A stretch of DNA of 64,000 nucleotides from Euborellia annulipes. Lineage: Eukaryota > Arthropoda > Insecta > Dermaptera > Anisolabididae. Positions 10,731 through 25,700 of this stretch are shown one piece after another. Position numbers and translations under genes: made by a program. The stretch lies in contig JAKCPI010015353.1 in the NCBI GenBank assembly GCA_023213315.1, forward strand, positions 62,001-126,000, in the 5' to 3' direction. The stretch's first letter is position 1. Every line of letters begins with the position of its first letter. The notes beneath the pieces are model-generated. The model was given only the letters and a program-made list of their open reading frames with translations. It was not told the DNA's origin and did not search any database.

Positions 10731-13700
10731 GCGGCGAGCACGAAGGTGTAAATGTTTCTCTGTTGGAACGTCTCGTCCGCAAAGCAGAACTTTCCCGGAC
10801 AGAGGTGCAACTCCTTATTGACTTGTTATTAAACAAACAACAGGCAGGCGGCAGTGAGCATGCCGAATGGGTCGAGGTAATGCGATTTTTTTATTTGTGC
10901 TGAGAGCTATTCATTGCATTGCTCTCTTTTATTTTATTTATTTATAATTTACTTTCTAAAATATCAGTATGGATATAAAGTTTAATGAAAAAAAAAACAG
11001 TGTACCGATTTATGAGCTCTAATTTAAAGTCTCAAACAATTCAATTTGGTTTTAAATTGTATGTAAAAATTACATATAGGGCTGGATGGGGGGGGGGGGC
11101 GCATAAACACGCTCCTGGAATAAAGCAAAGATAAAGTTTTTTTTTTTTTTTTTCTTATTTGGAATGAAATAAATTAGAAACTTATATTTTTTTGAAAATA
11201 TTTCGAGAGGTAGATTGTTGCTGCAATGTAACAAACTAACTACTCCAGAGCATTTAAAGGGGGCTCGCTGGTATAGCGGTCTTTGGGGTCTGCTTCTATA
11301 AAGAAGATTCCTATCCTGGGCGTGCGGGATTTTTTCATTAAATAAAAATACTTATTTAATGTAAACAAATCTTCAAGCAGGCACTGGATTGGAATATTCG
11401 ATCTCACCACAGGCAATTTTAAGACGAAAGGGAGTTGTCCTATGCAAGGGACGTAAAGAAGGTTCCCTCTCAATGATGCATTCTTCGAAAGGAGTAGGCT
11501 ACACGCCGGTGCTGAGCGAGTCCCTATTCAAACTAGGACATCCTCCCTAGCATAGAAAAGGGTGGAACCAGAAATAAGGATTAGATCACTAGCTAGAAAC
11601 GAACGCAGGTGGAGGAGTTAGACATAGAAAATAATGTAACTTCACAGGGTGCCGGTAGATGGCTACGGCCAGAGACCGGATGGCTTTGAGATGTGTGTCT
11701 TCGTGCACGAAAGCACCTCGGACAAATAAACGGGATCCCGATAGGAATTTCAACAAGTCTTTTTTTTTAATGAAAAAATCAAATATTTTTTGAGTTGATT
11801 CCACATTCGTTTAACAAAAAAAATAAAAAACTATGCGGTCGATATTGGCCTTTCTTATTAAACAATAAATAATCTACTTTTTTTTAATAACTCTCTTGCT
11901 TCTTAAAATTCTACTTCCAAATATTTGCAAAAAATGTTAAGTAATTTGGCCGGAAAACTCTAATTCTAAATTAATTATTTATTTTTATAATAATTTTTGT
12001 TCAGATGAGTTCTGGTAAGTAATTAAATTTATTATTTGGGCAAGAATAAAAGAATAGTTTAAAAATTTTTTTTTTTTTTAATGGAAAAGTGTAGTTTTAA
12101 AATGTGTTGATAAAATCACTCTTTTTTTATTAAAAAATACGACCATGTTTTTTCTTGCCCGAGTAAAATACTTCCAGCCTTTTAATAAATAAATATTTTT
12201 TATATACAGTAAAATTTTTATTAAATTTCTCTCTAGAATAAAATTCATTGACTATATAGAGTTTCATTAATAAGCGAGGACGAATTTACTTAAAATAGAA
12301 TCCCTTTGGTAAAGATCAATTTTCATTTATAACTAATAAAGATTGTAATTATTGAATAGTAGAATCTAGGAACTTGGAAGGATTGATTAAAAATGAAAAT
12401 TTCATTCATTTATTTTTATATATAAAGATATAAACAGAAGGACTTCACAAAAGTCAAGTATTATATGTATATATATAAAATGAGGTATTTTTTTATTGTA
12501 CTTTAAAAAATTAGATGTAAGCGAAACAATTTGTGAATTGAAATTAAGGAAATGAATGACAATACTTGCTGACGTTTTTTTTAATTGACTACTAACATTA
12601 CGTGTGAACAAAGTTTTAATAATGCTTTACGTAACGTAAATTTAGGAGACAATTTTAGGTTACTATATAATTATTTAATAATATTAGTCATTCGATCGTA
12701 TTAGAGCTAACAGCATTTATAGGCCTACATGAGAAATGATATTGAAAGATGAACATACAATTTAATATTTATCTTATACTATTGAATGTTTGTTTATAAG
12801 CACATCGGTTCGCGAAAAGGGCTCTAACGATTTTTTTCAAATTTTAAATTTATACTATTTCCCGTACCAATATGAAATTGCGCTTGGTTTTGGGAAAATT
12901 CGGGTACTAATACTTTACTGATTTACAGTGAAGGTCAATATTAAGTCCCACCCATGCGTTTTCTACTTGTGATTATTTCATTGTTTTTAAAAAAAATATT
13001 ATATATTTTTTAATGGAAACTTTCATGGTTCAAACCTAGAAAATTTCCAATAAAGATTTTCATTTTCTTTTATAAAAACAATGAAATAATCACAAGTAGA
13101 AAACGCATGGGTGGGTCTTAATATTGTCCCTCACTGTATTTTTTTAATTTTTTTTCCATTTTTCTCGAAATTCTCTTTAACGATTTCTTTAAAATTTTAA
13201 ATATTTACTCTTTCCCGTAAATAAAACAAATTCTATCTCCACTTAATGAAGTATTAGGACTTAACTGATGCACTTTTTTAGTTTTTTCCAATTTTCTCAA
13301 AATTCTCATTAAAGATTTCTTTAAAATTTTAAATTTTTACTATTTCCGGCATACAACAAAACAAATTCCTTTCATCTCGTCTTTGGAAAACCATCGAATA
13401 CTAGTACTTTACTGATGCACTTTATTCCAATTTTATTAAAAAAAAAAAAAACCGAGCTCCAGCTCGGTCAACCCGGAACTATTTATTAATTCAAATAGCC
13501 GACAAAAGATAGGGTGCCATCGGGAGATAAACTACGGATCTCCCCATTTTGTACTCAGTATGCTCTACCTCTGGTCCAGAACATGGCATTCAGTTATTTG
13601 AATCTACTCAGACTTGTATTTTGCCGTGCTGTGATCCACTGGTAGGGTATATTGAGTACAAATCGGTAGATCCGTGGTTCGACTCAGGCCGTCACCCTAT

Positions 13701-16700
13701 CCATATACCATCCTTTACCTATCTTTTGTCGGCTATTTGAATTAGTAATTATTAAATTGTGAACGCTATATAATTTCTTATTTATATTAAAAAATGAATA
13801 AATGAAAGAAAGATGGTGGAAGACTTTTTTATATAGTTTTCTAGGATGCGAAAGGGTTTCGGAATGTTCTATTAACAATGAAAGCCGAAACCTCTCTAGG
13901 GAACCCGGGGTGAATCTTGTGGAAAGTCTCTTGAGCTGTAAACCTTTTTGTATGCTTATGAACAAAAGCCGACCCCATCGGGATAAGTGCTTTCACTTTG
14001 ACATATTAAATAAGGAATTTAGAAACTAGGTCAAAAGAAAAAAAATATTTTAGTCGAACATTAAATTTAAATGAAATCAATTCAGTAGCAAGAAGTGGAA
14101 GTTTATTGGTGATTTATATTTATTATTGAATTACAATCTGTGCTGTTTAGCCCTGATAAATATATTATAATTGAAAATAAGGCAAGTGGAAGATTGAAAG
14201 ATTTAACGCTTTAGGATATGATGAGAAAGTAAAGATTTTTTTTGGAGAGCGAGCGCAAACTACTAACCACCACGCTTTTTCGATTTTGTTAAATTATATT
14301 TTTAATCATCTTTTTATGAAGAGTTAGTTAACTATTAAATTAGATTAGTATAAAGAAACCGAGTAATTACGATTGAATGAGTGAATGAATGTGTTAAAAA
14401 GGACCTCTGAATGTGCATTAAAGTATCTGCCAAGCATACTGTGACGAACTCGAAGTGCACCTGAGGCCTCTTTTGGCCCGTGATTAGAACCAATTTGGTC
14501 CAGAGTGAATGAGATTTTGTATGAATGTGGGTAGATATAGGTATAGGCGTAGGCGAGGGCGTGTGTAGTTGGTGGAGAGCGCTTGCTTAAATGACAAATT
14601 GGCTTATCGAGCTTCAATGTCCGCTCTGATCCATTTGCGTGCATTTCGACAATCTTCCAAATGTTTCAATTCAATTCAATATAATTATATTAAAATTGAG
14701 TTTACAAATTGATTAAATTAAAATTAATTGACCAAATTAAATTTTTTTATTTTTAATTAAATTTTTACAAGAGAAAACTTAATTGAATTATCTTTTTTAT
14801 TTATTTATTTTTAATAGATAGGAGTAGGATGGCAGCCAGGAAAGAAATCAGACAAATATTTAATCAATCTTTATTTTTAATAATAAAATATTAAAGACTC
14901 TTCCAGGATGCAATTTGACGGGATGGCCTATTTTTCTAAGGAATGATCCCCTAAAGCAGGGGTTCCCAACCCCATGCCCGTGTCTGCAGACCGATATGCG
15001 TGCGCCCGCCACTCTCCGCCGCCGCAGAATTGTTTTCGCAAACACTAATTAAAAATATGAATTATTTTTATATACTCGTTAGAATTTTAAAATATTGTTT
15101 GAGTACCTACATTGGTTTAAATTAAAATTAGCTGGTACCCGCCGCCCTACCAATATTTTGGAATGCGCTCTAGGGTATAAAAAGATTGGGAACCCCTGCC
15201 CTAAAGGAATCTTTCCTGCTTTTTCTCAACCATTTTTCAGCTTTTTTTAGTATAACTTTTGTGATACCTTTAGTTTCAATGGAGAATATAACTATCATGA
15301 AATGTATCTTAAATCTCTAACTTTAAATTTCCAAATGGAAAAGTTTTTCGTAGTATTTAGAAGAAGTTGTTGATAAGGAATTTATACTGGACGTTTCGGA
15401 TCAAATTTATTGTCTCATCATCAGTCGTTGATTCTCAAATAACTCATACTCTCTAATAAAACAGATTTGTATTCATCGTCGTTATTTAAATAAAGGCCAA
15501 TACCAGAAAAATTAAATATATCGCCCCGTCTAACTTTAAGTAATCTGGGCTATTTGTGAATCGACGATTGATGATGGGACAATAAATTTGACCCGAAACT
15601 TCTCGGTATTCTCTTAACACCCAGAGTCTTTTAATTTTTTGGCTGCATCTGCCTTCTTCCAGTATAATATAAGAAAAGTTTTTTGCTATCAAAAATATTA
15701 ATTTAAAATTTTCATTAAATTTTAGTTTTTTATTTTTATTTTTCTACCATAATATAATTAAGTTATCAATTACAAATTTTAGTGTAAGTGTTGTCTTTTT
15801 AAAATTTATTTTCATATAAAATAGCATTCCTTCCGGAAGGAATTTCAGGTATATAATACATTCTGTTGTGACATATGTCTTTGATAATTTTTTTAATTGA
15901 CATTTGTGTGCGATGTGCAGGGTCGTGCCGATCCCGTGGCTAAGCTGCGCAAGCAGCTCTCCGAACGTGAAAGACTCCTTGCAGAAGAACAAGAGGCAAG
16001 CCAGGCGGTCCAGGCTAAATTACGTGAATTGCGTACTGAACTTAATGCTGAAAGAGCACGCGTCTCAGCTGCACAACGTCAACATGATGCCAATCTTGCA
16101 GCTAAACAAGCAGAATTCCAGAATTTGGTTGCAAGAGCCAACCGTGAAAGAGATACACTTCTGGGAGAGAAAAAACAATTCCAGCAGGTATTCATAATCA
16201 ATCCTTTGTATTCCATTTCTAAAAAGATAGATACATTCTTCTTTTCACTGTTATTTATTATTTTATATTTTGTTTGATCTCTCGTAGGCGTACTCTAGAT
16301 TATAATTATAATGTTGTTTGGATTAGTTGACTTAAAATATGATTTGGTAAAATGTAAGAACAGGGAAATGATGTTTGGATGTTCACTAAGTTCAAAAAAA
16401 TGATCTTTCAGAGAAAAACAATTTAATACTAAAGATAGGAATTCAGAGCGGCACGATTTTGAAGTACATTTTTATTGTCGTGAATTTTTCTCAAAAACAG
16501 ATCTAACAATTTTGATTAAAATTTAAAATTATACTAATAAGTTTTCAATTCAAAATTTATAATTTTTTATGTTATACCAGGGGTGGACAACGTTCGGCCC
16601 ACCTTGTAACCGCGAGGTTCATCACACTTGTACAAAATATATATAATGAAGAGATAAGGCAACCAAAGCAAAATAAAGAAAATAATTTTATTTTGCTGCT

Positions 16701-19700
16701 TTATTCAACTGTTGTTGTCAACGTTACGGCCAATTCTTCTGACCTTCATCTGGACTTGTATTTTGTTTGCCTCGAGCTTAGAGGGTCTCTTGACAACTCC
16801 TGACATAAATGCGAACATTCGTCGGTTGACATGTCCATCACTCAGCCAAGAGTTCCTCTAAGCTCGAGGCAAATAAAACATGTTCTGATGAAGGCCGGAA
16901 CGTCGACATAGTTGTTAAATAAAGCAAAATAAAAAATTATTCTCCCACTCCATTATCAAAATAAAAATTTTTTTTTCTTAATTTTGCTTTGGCTTTCTTT
17001 ATCTCTTCATTATCAATTATACATTCAACCACTACTCCTTATAATATATTTATTTTATTTTTTTTTACCCAAAAGAGTGTCTATAGTTACTAAACTAATA
17101 TGGGGAAATAATTAATTTCAGGAGGAGTGGCTGAATATATAATGAGTAGTGAGGATATCCAGGCAGCCAAAAGCAATAAAGAAACTTCACTGTCATGACT
17201 TCTGGTTCAATAGTGATGAATTGAACCAGAAGTCATGACATCCGACGAATGTTCGCTCAAACACACTGTCAGGAGTTGCTAAGAGCCTCTATGAGCTCGA
17301 GGCAAACAGCATTTGTCCTGATGAAGGCCGGAATATCGGCCGAAACGTCGACAAAAGTATGAAATAAAGATAAATATAATTTTCTTTATTGCTTTTGGCT
17401 GCCTGGATATCCTCACTACTCAATGGGGATATATAATTTTATATGCGACTCGCGGAGTTCTCATGCATTTCCAAAGTTGCCCGCAAGATCATTTTGGTTG
17501 ACTACCCCTGTTTTATACACAATTTGTCAAATTTTAAAAAGTTTTCGAATTAATTTTTAATAAATGTTAAAATTTACTTCGAAATTTAGCCTGCTAACAT
17601 CTTGGTATTATATTTGAATAATCCTATAATTAGAAAAAGAATTTAAAAATGAAATCCTGGTGTATGCCTTCTTGCACGTAAAAAATACTTGGGAATCTAT
17701 CTATTTATTAAGATTTAATTTATCAAATAACTTTCTTATCTTTTAATAATACCTTAGTTCTTTTAAAAAGAAAAATATCTCTTTAAAAAAAAATCCTTAA
17801 TAATTCTTTGCAAATAATTTTCAGATAATTTCCATTCTCCATAAATGTTTACTGGCTTCTGGTTAATGTTGCATGTGCCACTAATTTTCTCCTCTCTTGC
17901 CTTTGTTTGTCTCTCTGCGGATGACCGGGTCGGGCTTCCTTGTAGCTGCAGGCGCAGTTGGCTGATGAAGTACGAGTCGTCAGGGCCCAGTGTGATGAAG
18001 TGCACGGACAGAGGAGACAACTCGAGGCACACATCCTTCGGTTGAGTGAAGCCCGCGACGAGGTCCCGCATGTTCTTCTCTTTCTCCTTTAGCTTGCTCT
18101 TTCTTACCTTTTTTTGCTTTCTCTTTTTTCTTCTTAATTCAGGTGTTTTTTTTTGTTTGTTTTTTTTTAATAAAATTACTTGCTTTTAAAAGTTTATCCT
18201 AGTTGAAAAAGAAGGATCAATTTTTTAAGCTATTTTTTTGGGGTATTAACTATTAAAATATCTAAGCAAAATTATTAATAGGTTTTAGCAGGATTAAAAA
18301 TTATTTTATATAGAATATATTTAGGGAATAAATGCCAGCCGATTTTCGGAGACATTCAACATTCTAATTGTAACGCGTAGAAAGCAAATCACAGGCGTTA
18401 ACGCCACGGTACAAATTTTTTCCCGTAAGAAAATGAGAAATCCATGTATCTCTTGCTAAACCTAGGCGTTTCAAATGATCATGTACGGTCGAATTCGATA
18501 AATTTAATTAATATCTTCTTTAACAGCATTTTTACCTTTTATATATATATATATTATATAGTAAAAAAGTAAAATATCTTTTTTACTTTACAAATTTAAA
18601 ATGGCAACAACAAAAAACTATTGAATCGAACTTTTTCACAAGAAAGCTTTGCTTTATCAGCTGCCAAAATATATGATGATGCGGCTTAAGTGTGACATTA
18701 ACTGTGAAAAAATACAAATAATTCCTTGGTTGGGAAAAAAATGGGGAAATTACTTTCCGAATAACCCAATTGAACTCGTTGGAACGATTAGTTTGTTAGC
18801 CATTTATATTATTATAACATTCATTTGGAATATCAAGAAGTTTCAGTAGATAACTCATTTGTTATAGAAGGTATGATTTGTAGAACAGTAGTGCATCCAT
18901 TTTGCCCCTCCTCAAGATATAATATTAATAATCATAAATCCACAACGTTCTCGACCTCTTGACCTATCTGCTTGTTTTTTTTTTTTTGTTTTTTGCTTCA
19001 TTATTACCATTTAGCTTAAAAAAATTTTTTTTTAAATATATTTTCTTCCAGGATTAATCAAATAATAAATTTATTAAATTTTTCTCTCTTTCCAATCCAA
19101 TCATGTTCGCAACTTGCTCAACTTGACGTTTCATAGAGACAAATAAAAAAAAATTTACAATTAGAAAAAAATTGCAGCCTAACCACATAAGCCTATATTT
19201 TTTTGCATAACAAATTTTTTTTTTTTTTTTTTTTTTTTTTGCACTTTGAATATCATTATCGTTTTTGTTTTTTGTTTTTTTTTTTTTTCAGAGTTTTTTT
19301 TAACAATTAGAAATACTAATAGTTTAAAATATATTATAGGATATGTAAAATTCAAATAAAAAATTATTAATCACCTGTTTCGGTCACTTTCTCATGTCGA
19401 AGATCTTTTCGGCTTTCTTCAAGACAGATTGTTAGAATATCTTTACCTTAAAAACTCTTCCGAAACTTCGATAGAATTTAAATAAATCATTTTTATTATT
19501 ATAATGGAGAGACGAGGAGATATCAGCCAAATTGGAATGCTCTAGGTTCAAAAAAAACTCCCAAAACTTCAGGTTTGGGCCTGAATTATTTGGCTATCTT
19601 CAGTTATTGGAAATTATACAATAATAACTGAAGATGGCCAAATAAATTCAGACTGAAATTATATTCTGGGAGTTTTATTGATCTTGGAGCAATCCAATTT

Positions 19701-22700
19701 GGCTGATATCTCCATCTCTCTATTATAATCTCATCACAGTCACAACTTCAATCAACCATTTTTATTATTTATATATTGATATTAAAACTATTTTTTTTCT
19801 CGTGAGTTTTCTTCACTATTATTTATTTTTAAAATTATATATATAAGACTAAAGTACATTTAGAAAAAGATGTAATCGGAGGTATAAAATTATTTTTTTT
19901 TATTGTTTGGATTTTACCCTATCCTTTTTTTTTTTATTTTTAACAAGAAATTTTAAAATGAAATATTATAAATGTGTAATCCGTTATATCATTTACAGAG
20001 AGAAAGCGCTTTAAGCTCCCAGCTCGCTCAACTTCATAGCCAGTTCCAAGAACAACAACAACTTAATGAGACCCTCAGCAACGAGATCCAAACCCTACGC
20101 GAGACTAAATCTCACGTCGAGGGTAAACTACTCCTTGAACAACAAAACTCTCAAATTATTAATCATTTAGAATGCCAACGCAACCAATTTCAGGTGACAT
20201 TAACAATATAAAATTTTAAAATAATCTATTTTAAACAAAAAACTTATTTTTTTTAGCATCAATTAATGTTAGCTGATGAAGAAATCGTTATTTTGAAACC
20301 ACGTGTTGAAACATTGACCACTAAATTGGATGAGGCTAATAGAGAATTAGATGCAGCACGTATAATGCAATCTAATCAACATGCTGAACTACAACGAGTA
20401 CGCGAAGACAACGAAAGACTTTCAGCAAAGGTGCACTATTTCTCTTTAAATTTGAATTATCTCTCTATCAAAATAATTTGAACATGTCTTTTCTTTCCAC
20501 AGGCTGCTTCTTTAGCTAATTTGGAAAGAGAGGCACAACAGCTTCGTGAAGATAATGAATCATTAGCGGCTCAGGTGACCGCTGTTACAGAACGACCAGC
20601 TGCTGAAGGTCGTGAAAACGGAGACTCTAATTATACAGAAACAAATGGAGAAAAATCACCAGGGTAAACATAAAATAACTCTATTTATCGTAGCCTTTAA
20701 CATACTTAAATTAGAGATTTTCTTTGACGCATCGAGTATCTTTTTTGTTGGAGACGAAAAGAGTAGAAATAAAATTTTTTCTGTTATACCGTATATTGCT
20801 TCATACCGATGATCATGCTCGCGGCTAGCTAGAGCTATGCTAAATTTTCGATTGTTTACTGTTTATTTTCTTGAAAAAAAAATTGAATGTTAAAAAGAAT
20901 ATCATCTGAACATCGATTGTTTCAGAACCGATTTTCCATCCGAAATACTAGTATATGATAATATTTTTAACTTATTTGTGTATAATAATTGATTTTTCTA
21001 TTTTATACAATGGGTAATATACAATACACAATAATTCAGGTCTATTCTCTATGCAAAACGTTAACTTTTAACATCTGAAAACAACGTTAATTCATTTTAA
21101 CATCTCATTGTCTTAAATTGCTATTCTGTAAGCAAAAATTTAACCCCAAAGCGTTAACATTTAGTCAATAAAGTTGAAAATTAATGTCATCTCAAGGGAG
21201 TACCTTTAATATTTTAACGCCGTATTTAATGCAAAAAATGGCGTCTTTAACCTAAAAAGTAAAGTTATGGTATTGATAGCTTTGAGATAAAAGCAACATG
21301 TTAACATCGCTGTAAAAACTTGATTAGAGAATAGCATTTTTTAACGCTGGTGTGTCATATAAGCTTACTATATTAAGAATAACAAATCAAGTTAGTAATG
21401 TGCATTCGCGAGAGGTTATCGAGGGGTGAAAAAAAAACACGAACAAGCAGAAAACATAGCTATCTTCATAAGGATCGTTAACGCCTATTGCTAAAAAGTA
21501 GAATGTTAACGTCGCTGTTAGAACTTAGTTTAGAGAATACCTTTTTTTATCGCCAGTATTATTACTCTACTTTTTAACACCCAATTTATGATGTTAAATT
21601 TTAACGTCTGTTTTTCGAGAATAGACCTAATAATCATCCCTGCCACGACTTTCTTTGAGTGTCTCAATTTGCATATTAATTTATAATGAAAATTTATATT
21701 TATAATGAAAAACAGAAAAATCTATTGGCTTCCCATCACTGATATAATTATATATTTATTATCCTTTAGGCCAAAAGAAGATAATACGCAGATCGAAGAA
21801 TTGACATCGGATTTGAAAAAGAAAGAAGCTTTAATAGAACAACTTAATCAAGAGATCTCCAATTTTAAGACTGATATTAGTGTATTAAAGCTTGAATTGG
21901 AAAATCAAAAGAAGAAAAATGATGTAAGACTTCAAAAAAAATAATAGATTTTTTCTTACTTACATTCAACTTTGGTTTATAAATAACCATGCATGTCTTG
22001 AAACCCTAACTCGCCAGCCCTTTTGCTTATTAGATCAAGGAGAATCCATAGCATAAGTGAAATGGATTTTTTCTCTTCTATATCTTTCATAAAAGTTATA
22101 AGTAAAGACCGGAGAAAAAAGCACAAAAAAAAGCATAAAAATCTTGAATAAAAGCTGTTTCAATAAGCATAAAATTTAAAAAAAAATGCATCTCATAAGC
22201 AACTTTAGCAAAAAAGCAATGGCAGATACATGGGGGGGGGGGGGGGTATTACCCTCCCCACAAGATTTGAGAAAAATAATTTTTTTGGGAATCGAATTTT
22301 ATTTTTAAAATAAAATTTTAAAAATTAATACTTAAAAATCGATTCGGGGGGCAACTGTAAATTACCGAAAGTAAGATAAAGTCGTGTACTGTGCGTCCAG
22401 TCCTACCAGATTACTCCCCCCCCCCCCCCCCGAAAAACTTCTGGCTGCCCCCTTGACTCATTCCTTACTATTAAATTATGATACTACAAGTGTTAAAGTC
22501 CGCCGAAGGTGCGCTTTACCACTTGCCAGGGGACGTAGGCCCCTGGACCCCCTTGGCCTACGTCCCCTGGATCCCCTTGCTTGCCTCTGACGAGCAATTG
22601 CAAAATTTTAGTAAAGTTTTAAATTTCCCTCTCTAGCTTCCCTGACTCCACTTCCTGTAAATCTGGCCTAACAGCGAGAGAACAGGCACATAGACAGATG

Positions 22701-25700
22701 GGCAGGAAGTCTGTGGCTAGCGCTTTAATATATAGTAATGATAATGATGATTACATTACTATTACTATCACGAAATATTAAAAAGGACCAATAGAGGAAA
22801 GTAAAGGCAAGGAGGCAAGGGTCCGCGGCAGGCAGGCCCGAGCCAGAATAGGGGGATATAGGGGGCCGAAGGCGGGTACGCAGTTGCGGAAGTATTTGCT
22901 TTACATGAACGTTTTTGCTAAATGGTTTGAATTATTAATTAAAAAACACCGCAGTGGCACCGTCTTTACTGATGGTCGGTAGGTATTATTGAAAAAATCT
23001 TTTTACAATTTTTTATTAAAAGTTGAGGCTGATTGTTTGCAAATTACAGTTTGGATTCATTTAATACTCGCCAGTCGCCATCATACGTGTATATATATAT
23101 ATTTAAGTAACATATATATACGTATGATAGCTACTAAAAAATTAATGTTGAATATAATATTAAATAAATAATACAATTTTGTAATAGGCTCTGGCAATTA
23201 TTAAATGAATCCAAACTGTAATTTGCAAACAGTCAGCCTCAACTTTTAATAAAAAATTGAAAAAAATTGTAAAAAAAATTTTTTCAATAATACCTACCGA
23301 CCATCAGTAGAGATGATGTCACTGCGGCTCTTCGAGTTTTTTAATTAAGGAAAACCTCCGTCCCATATTCTTGAAAAGTTTTGAATTATTTTTAAAAATG
23401 ATATAAATACACGTAAAAAAGCATTAAAAAAAAAACAATCTCAATACACTTAGTTTTGCTTAATTCGTGTAGAAAATTAAATACCTATTGGTTGCTTATA
23501 AAATTCAGCAATAAACATTTTGCTTAAAATCCGTTCTTTAGTTATAAATAATTTATTTTTTTCCTTTTCTTCTTATCTTCTCTCTAAAGGGTTCATTTCT
23601 ATGGGTTCTCCTAATAGATTAACTTTTATGGTTTAGGATTTACGGTCTAAGAACTGGAAAGCTATGGAAGCCATATCTTCTGTGGAAAAAAATCTGGATA
23701 CTAAAGAAAAGCAAATACAAAAAATTGCTGCCGTAAGTCATTTATTTTGAATTAATCCCGTGCATTTCTTTGATTTGATTTTTCAAATTAAACATTTTTT
23801 TTATTACTTATTATTAATATTTATATTTCGTTAAATTTTGAATATTTTTTTTTAGGAAACAACTCAAACTATTCGCCTTGAAGAACAAAATTTCACCAAA
23901 CAACTCCTTCAGAGATTGTTTCCTGATATTTCAGTTGGCAATTCCAATGTATGTTTTTTTATATTTATTAATATTAAAAAATGCTTATTTTTTTTTAATC
24001 ATAATTTCATATATATTTTAAAGGTTTATAAATCTTGGGTAGAACGATTTGAATCTGATGCGTGTAGTTTATTAAAACAATTGAAATCACAATCTAATGT
24101 AACAACATCATCAACAGATGAATCTAAAATTGCCGAATTAGAAAGTCAAGTTACCAATCTTCAAAATGTTGTTGGCAATCTACAAGGAATCATTCAAGAA
24201 ACAGTAAATATTATTATTATTTATTTATTATAAAATAAAATTCTAAGAATGAATTTTTTTTTATAGGAAGGATTATTAAAAAAACTTCAATCGAATGCAG
24301 AAGAGGATGAAGCTACATGGCGAGCAAAATTAGAACAAACTCAGGCCGCTTTAGATCAGGCGCGAACTGAAAATGAAAGATTAAGTGATACCACATCGGA
24401 ACTCACATCAGAGGTCGGTTGATGTTTAGAATATTATAACAATAATGATTCTTCATTTAAAACCCAAAAGTTTTGAAGTTGTATACGTTTGAGCAGTGGC
24501 AGCCAGGAAGGAGTGCCTCTAAATCAATGAAACTCCCGAAAATTCGCGACGTTTCAGTCCAAATTTATTCGACCATCATCAGGCAATCGAGAGTTGGTTG
24601 TCATATGTAAATGTTCATTAATATATTGTATTTATTCATATGTTAATTTAGACTTGTTAATAACTTATAAAATTATAATTTTATTAACACAAGTCTAAAT
24701 CAACAGATCTCGAATGCCTGATATGGATCGAATAAATTTGGAACGAAACGTCTCGAATTTTGGGGGTTTCATTGATTTAGAGACCCTCCTTCCTGGCTGC
24801 CATCTCCTGCCATTGTTCAAATATATCAATCACAGCACAGCCACTTCCACACTCGAGGAAATTTTTTATGTACGATTGAATATTTTTTACTTTTTAGTTT
24901 CCCTTTCGCTTAAAAAAAAATAGAAATATAACCCTATATACCGGTATCTTTATTTATATAATTCTGTGTGTATGTCACTGAACTCCTAAACGACTAACCG
25001 ATTTTGATGAAATTTTCAGTTTCGATTTTCACATCGTGAGGAACTTGAAAATAAACATTTGTTTAATTTTTTTATATTCAACCTTTAGTTTTTCATAGTA
25101 TTGAGGAGTAATAATTAATAATAAGAAATTGTAATGTCGACTATAAAAAAAACTCAAGTGTTGAATATAAAAAAATCTGGTGTGACTGGCGCACAGCACA
25201 CAACTTTCTCTTACCCTCTTCGATAAAAGAAAGTTGTGCACCTGCTGGTTACACCAGATATTTTGTGTCGAGATATATTGAGTTTCCCATAGCACCTTAG
25301 TTTCAAACTTGACCATAGATTCATAGATGGAGCTGCCACATGAGTAAAGTGTACTTCAAACAATTTTACTCGAAAAATTTCACTGATACACTTTTAAAAG
25401 AGCATTTAAAAAATAGTTGATTTATGAATTTTAAACAAAATCGTTGGAATTTTTGAGAAAATCGAAAAAAAAAAACTGAAAAAGTACATTAGTAAAGTAC
25501 TAGTACTTTTTGCCTGATTTTGTTTAAAATCTTATTTTCACGAGTTCGGCGGGTGCCTAACTTAAATATAAAATTTCAACCTCGTAGCTCATTTCCTTCA
25601 TGGTTAAAAATGTCCACACACAGACCAAATTGCGGGACCCACTTTTTTGAACTCAGGGGTCTCAAAACATGAATATCCTTCAAAATCTCGACATCGAATT

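Larger units (their letters stand above)
16578..17510. mobile_element. hAT-type element filled with nested foldbacks
   Basis: Ends CAGGGGTGGACAAC and GTTGACTACCCCTG are inverted. Flanking octamers TGTTATAC (16570-16577) and TTTTATAC (17511-17518) differ at one base. Two hammerhead foldbacks (about 16646-17040 and 17110-17425) occupy most of the interior. Without them the hAT element would be a few hundred bases long. Confidence 0.75.
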
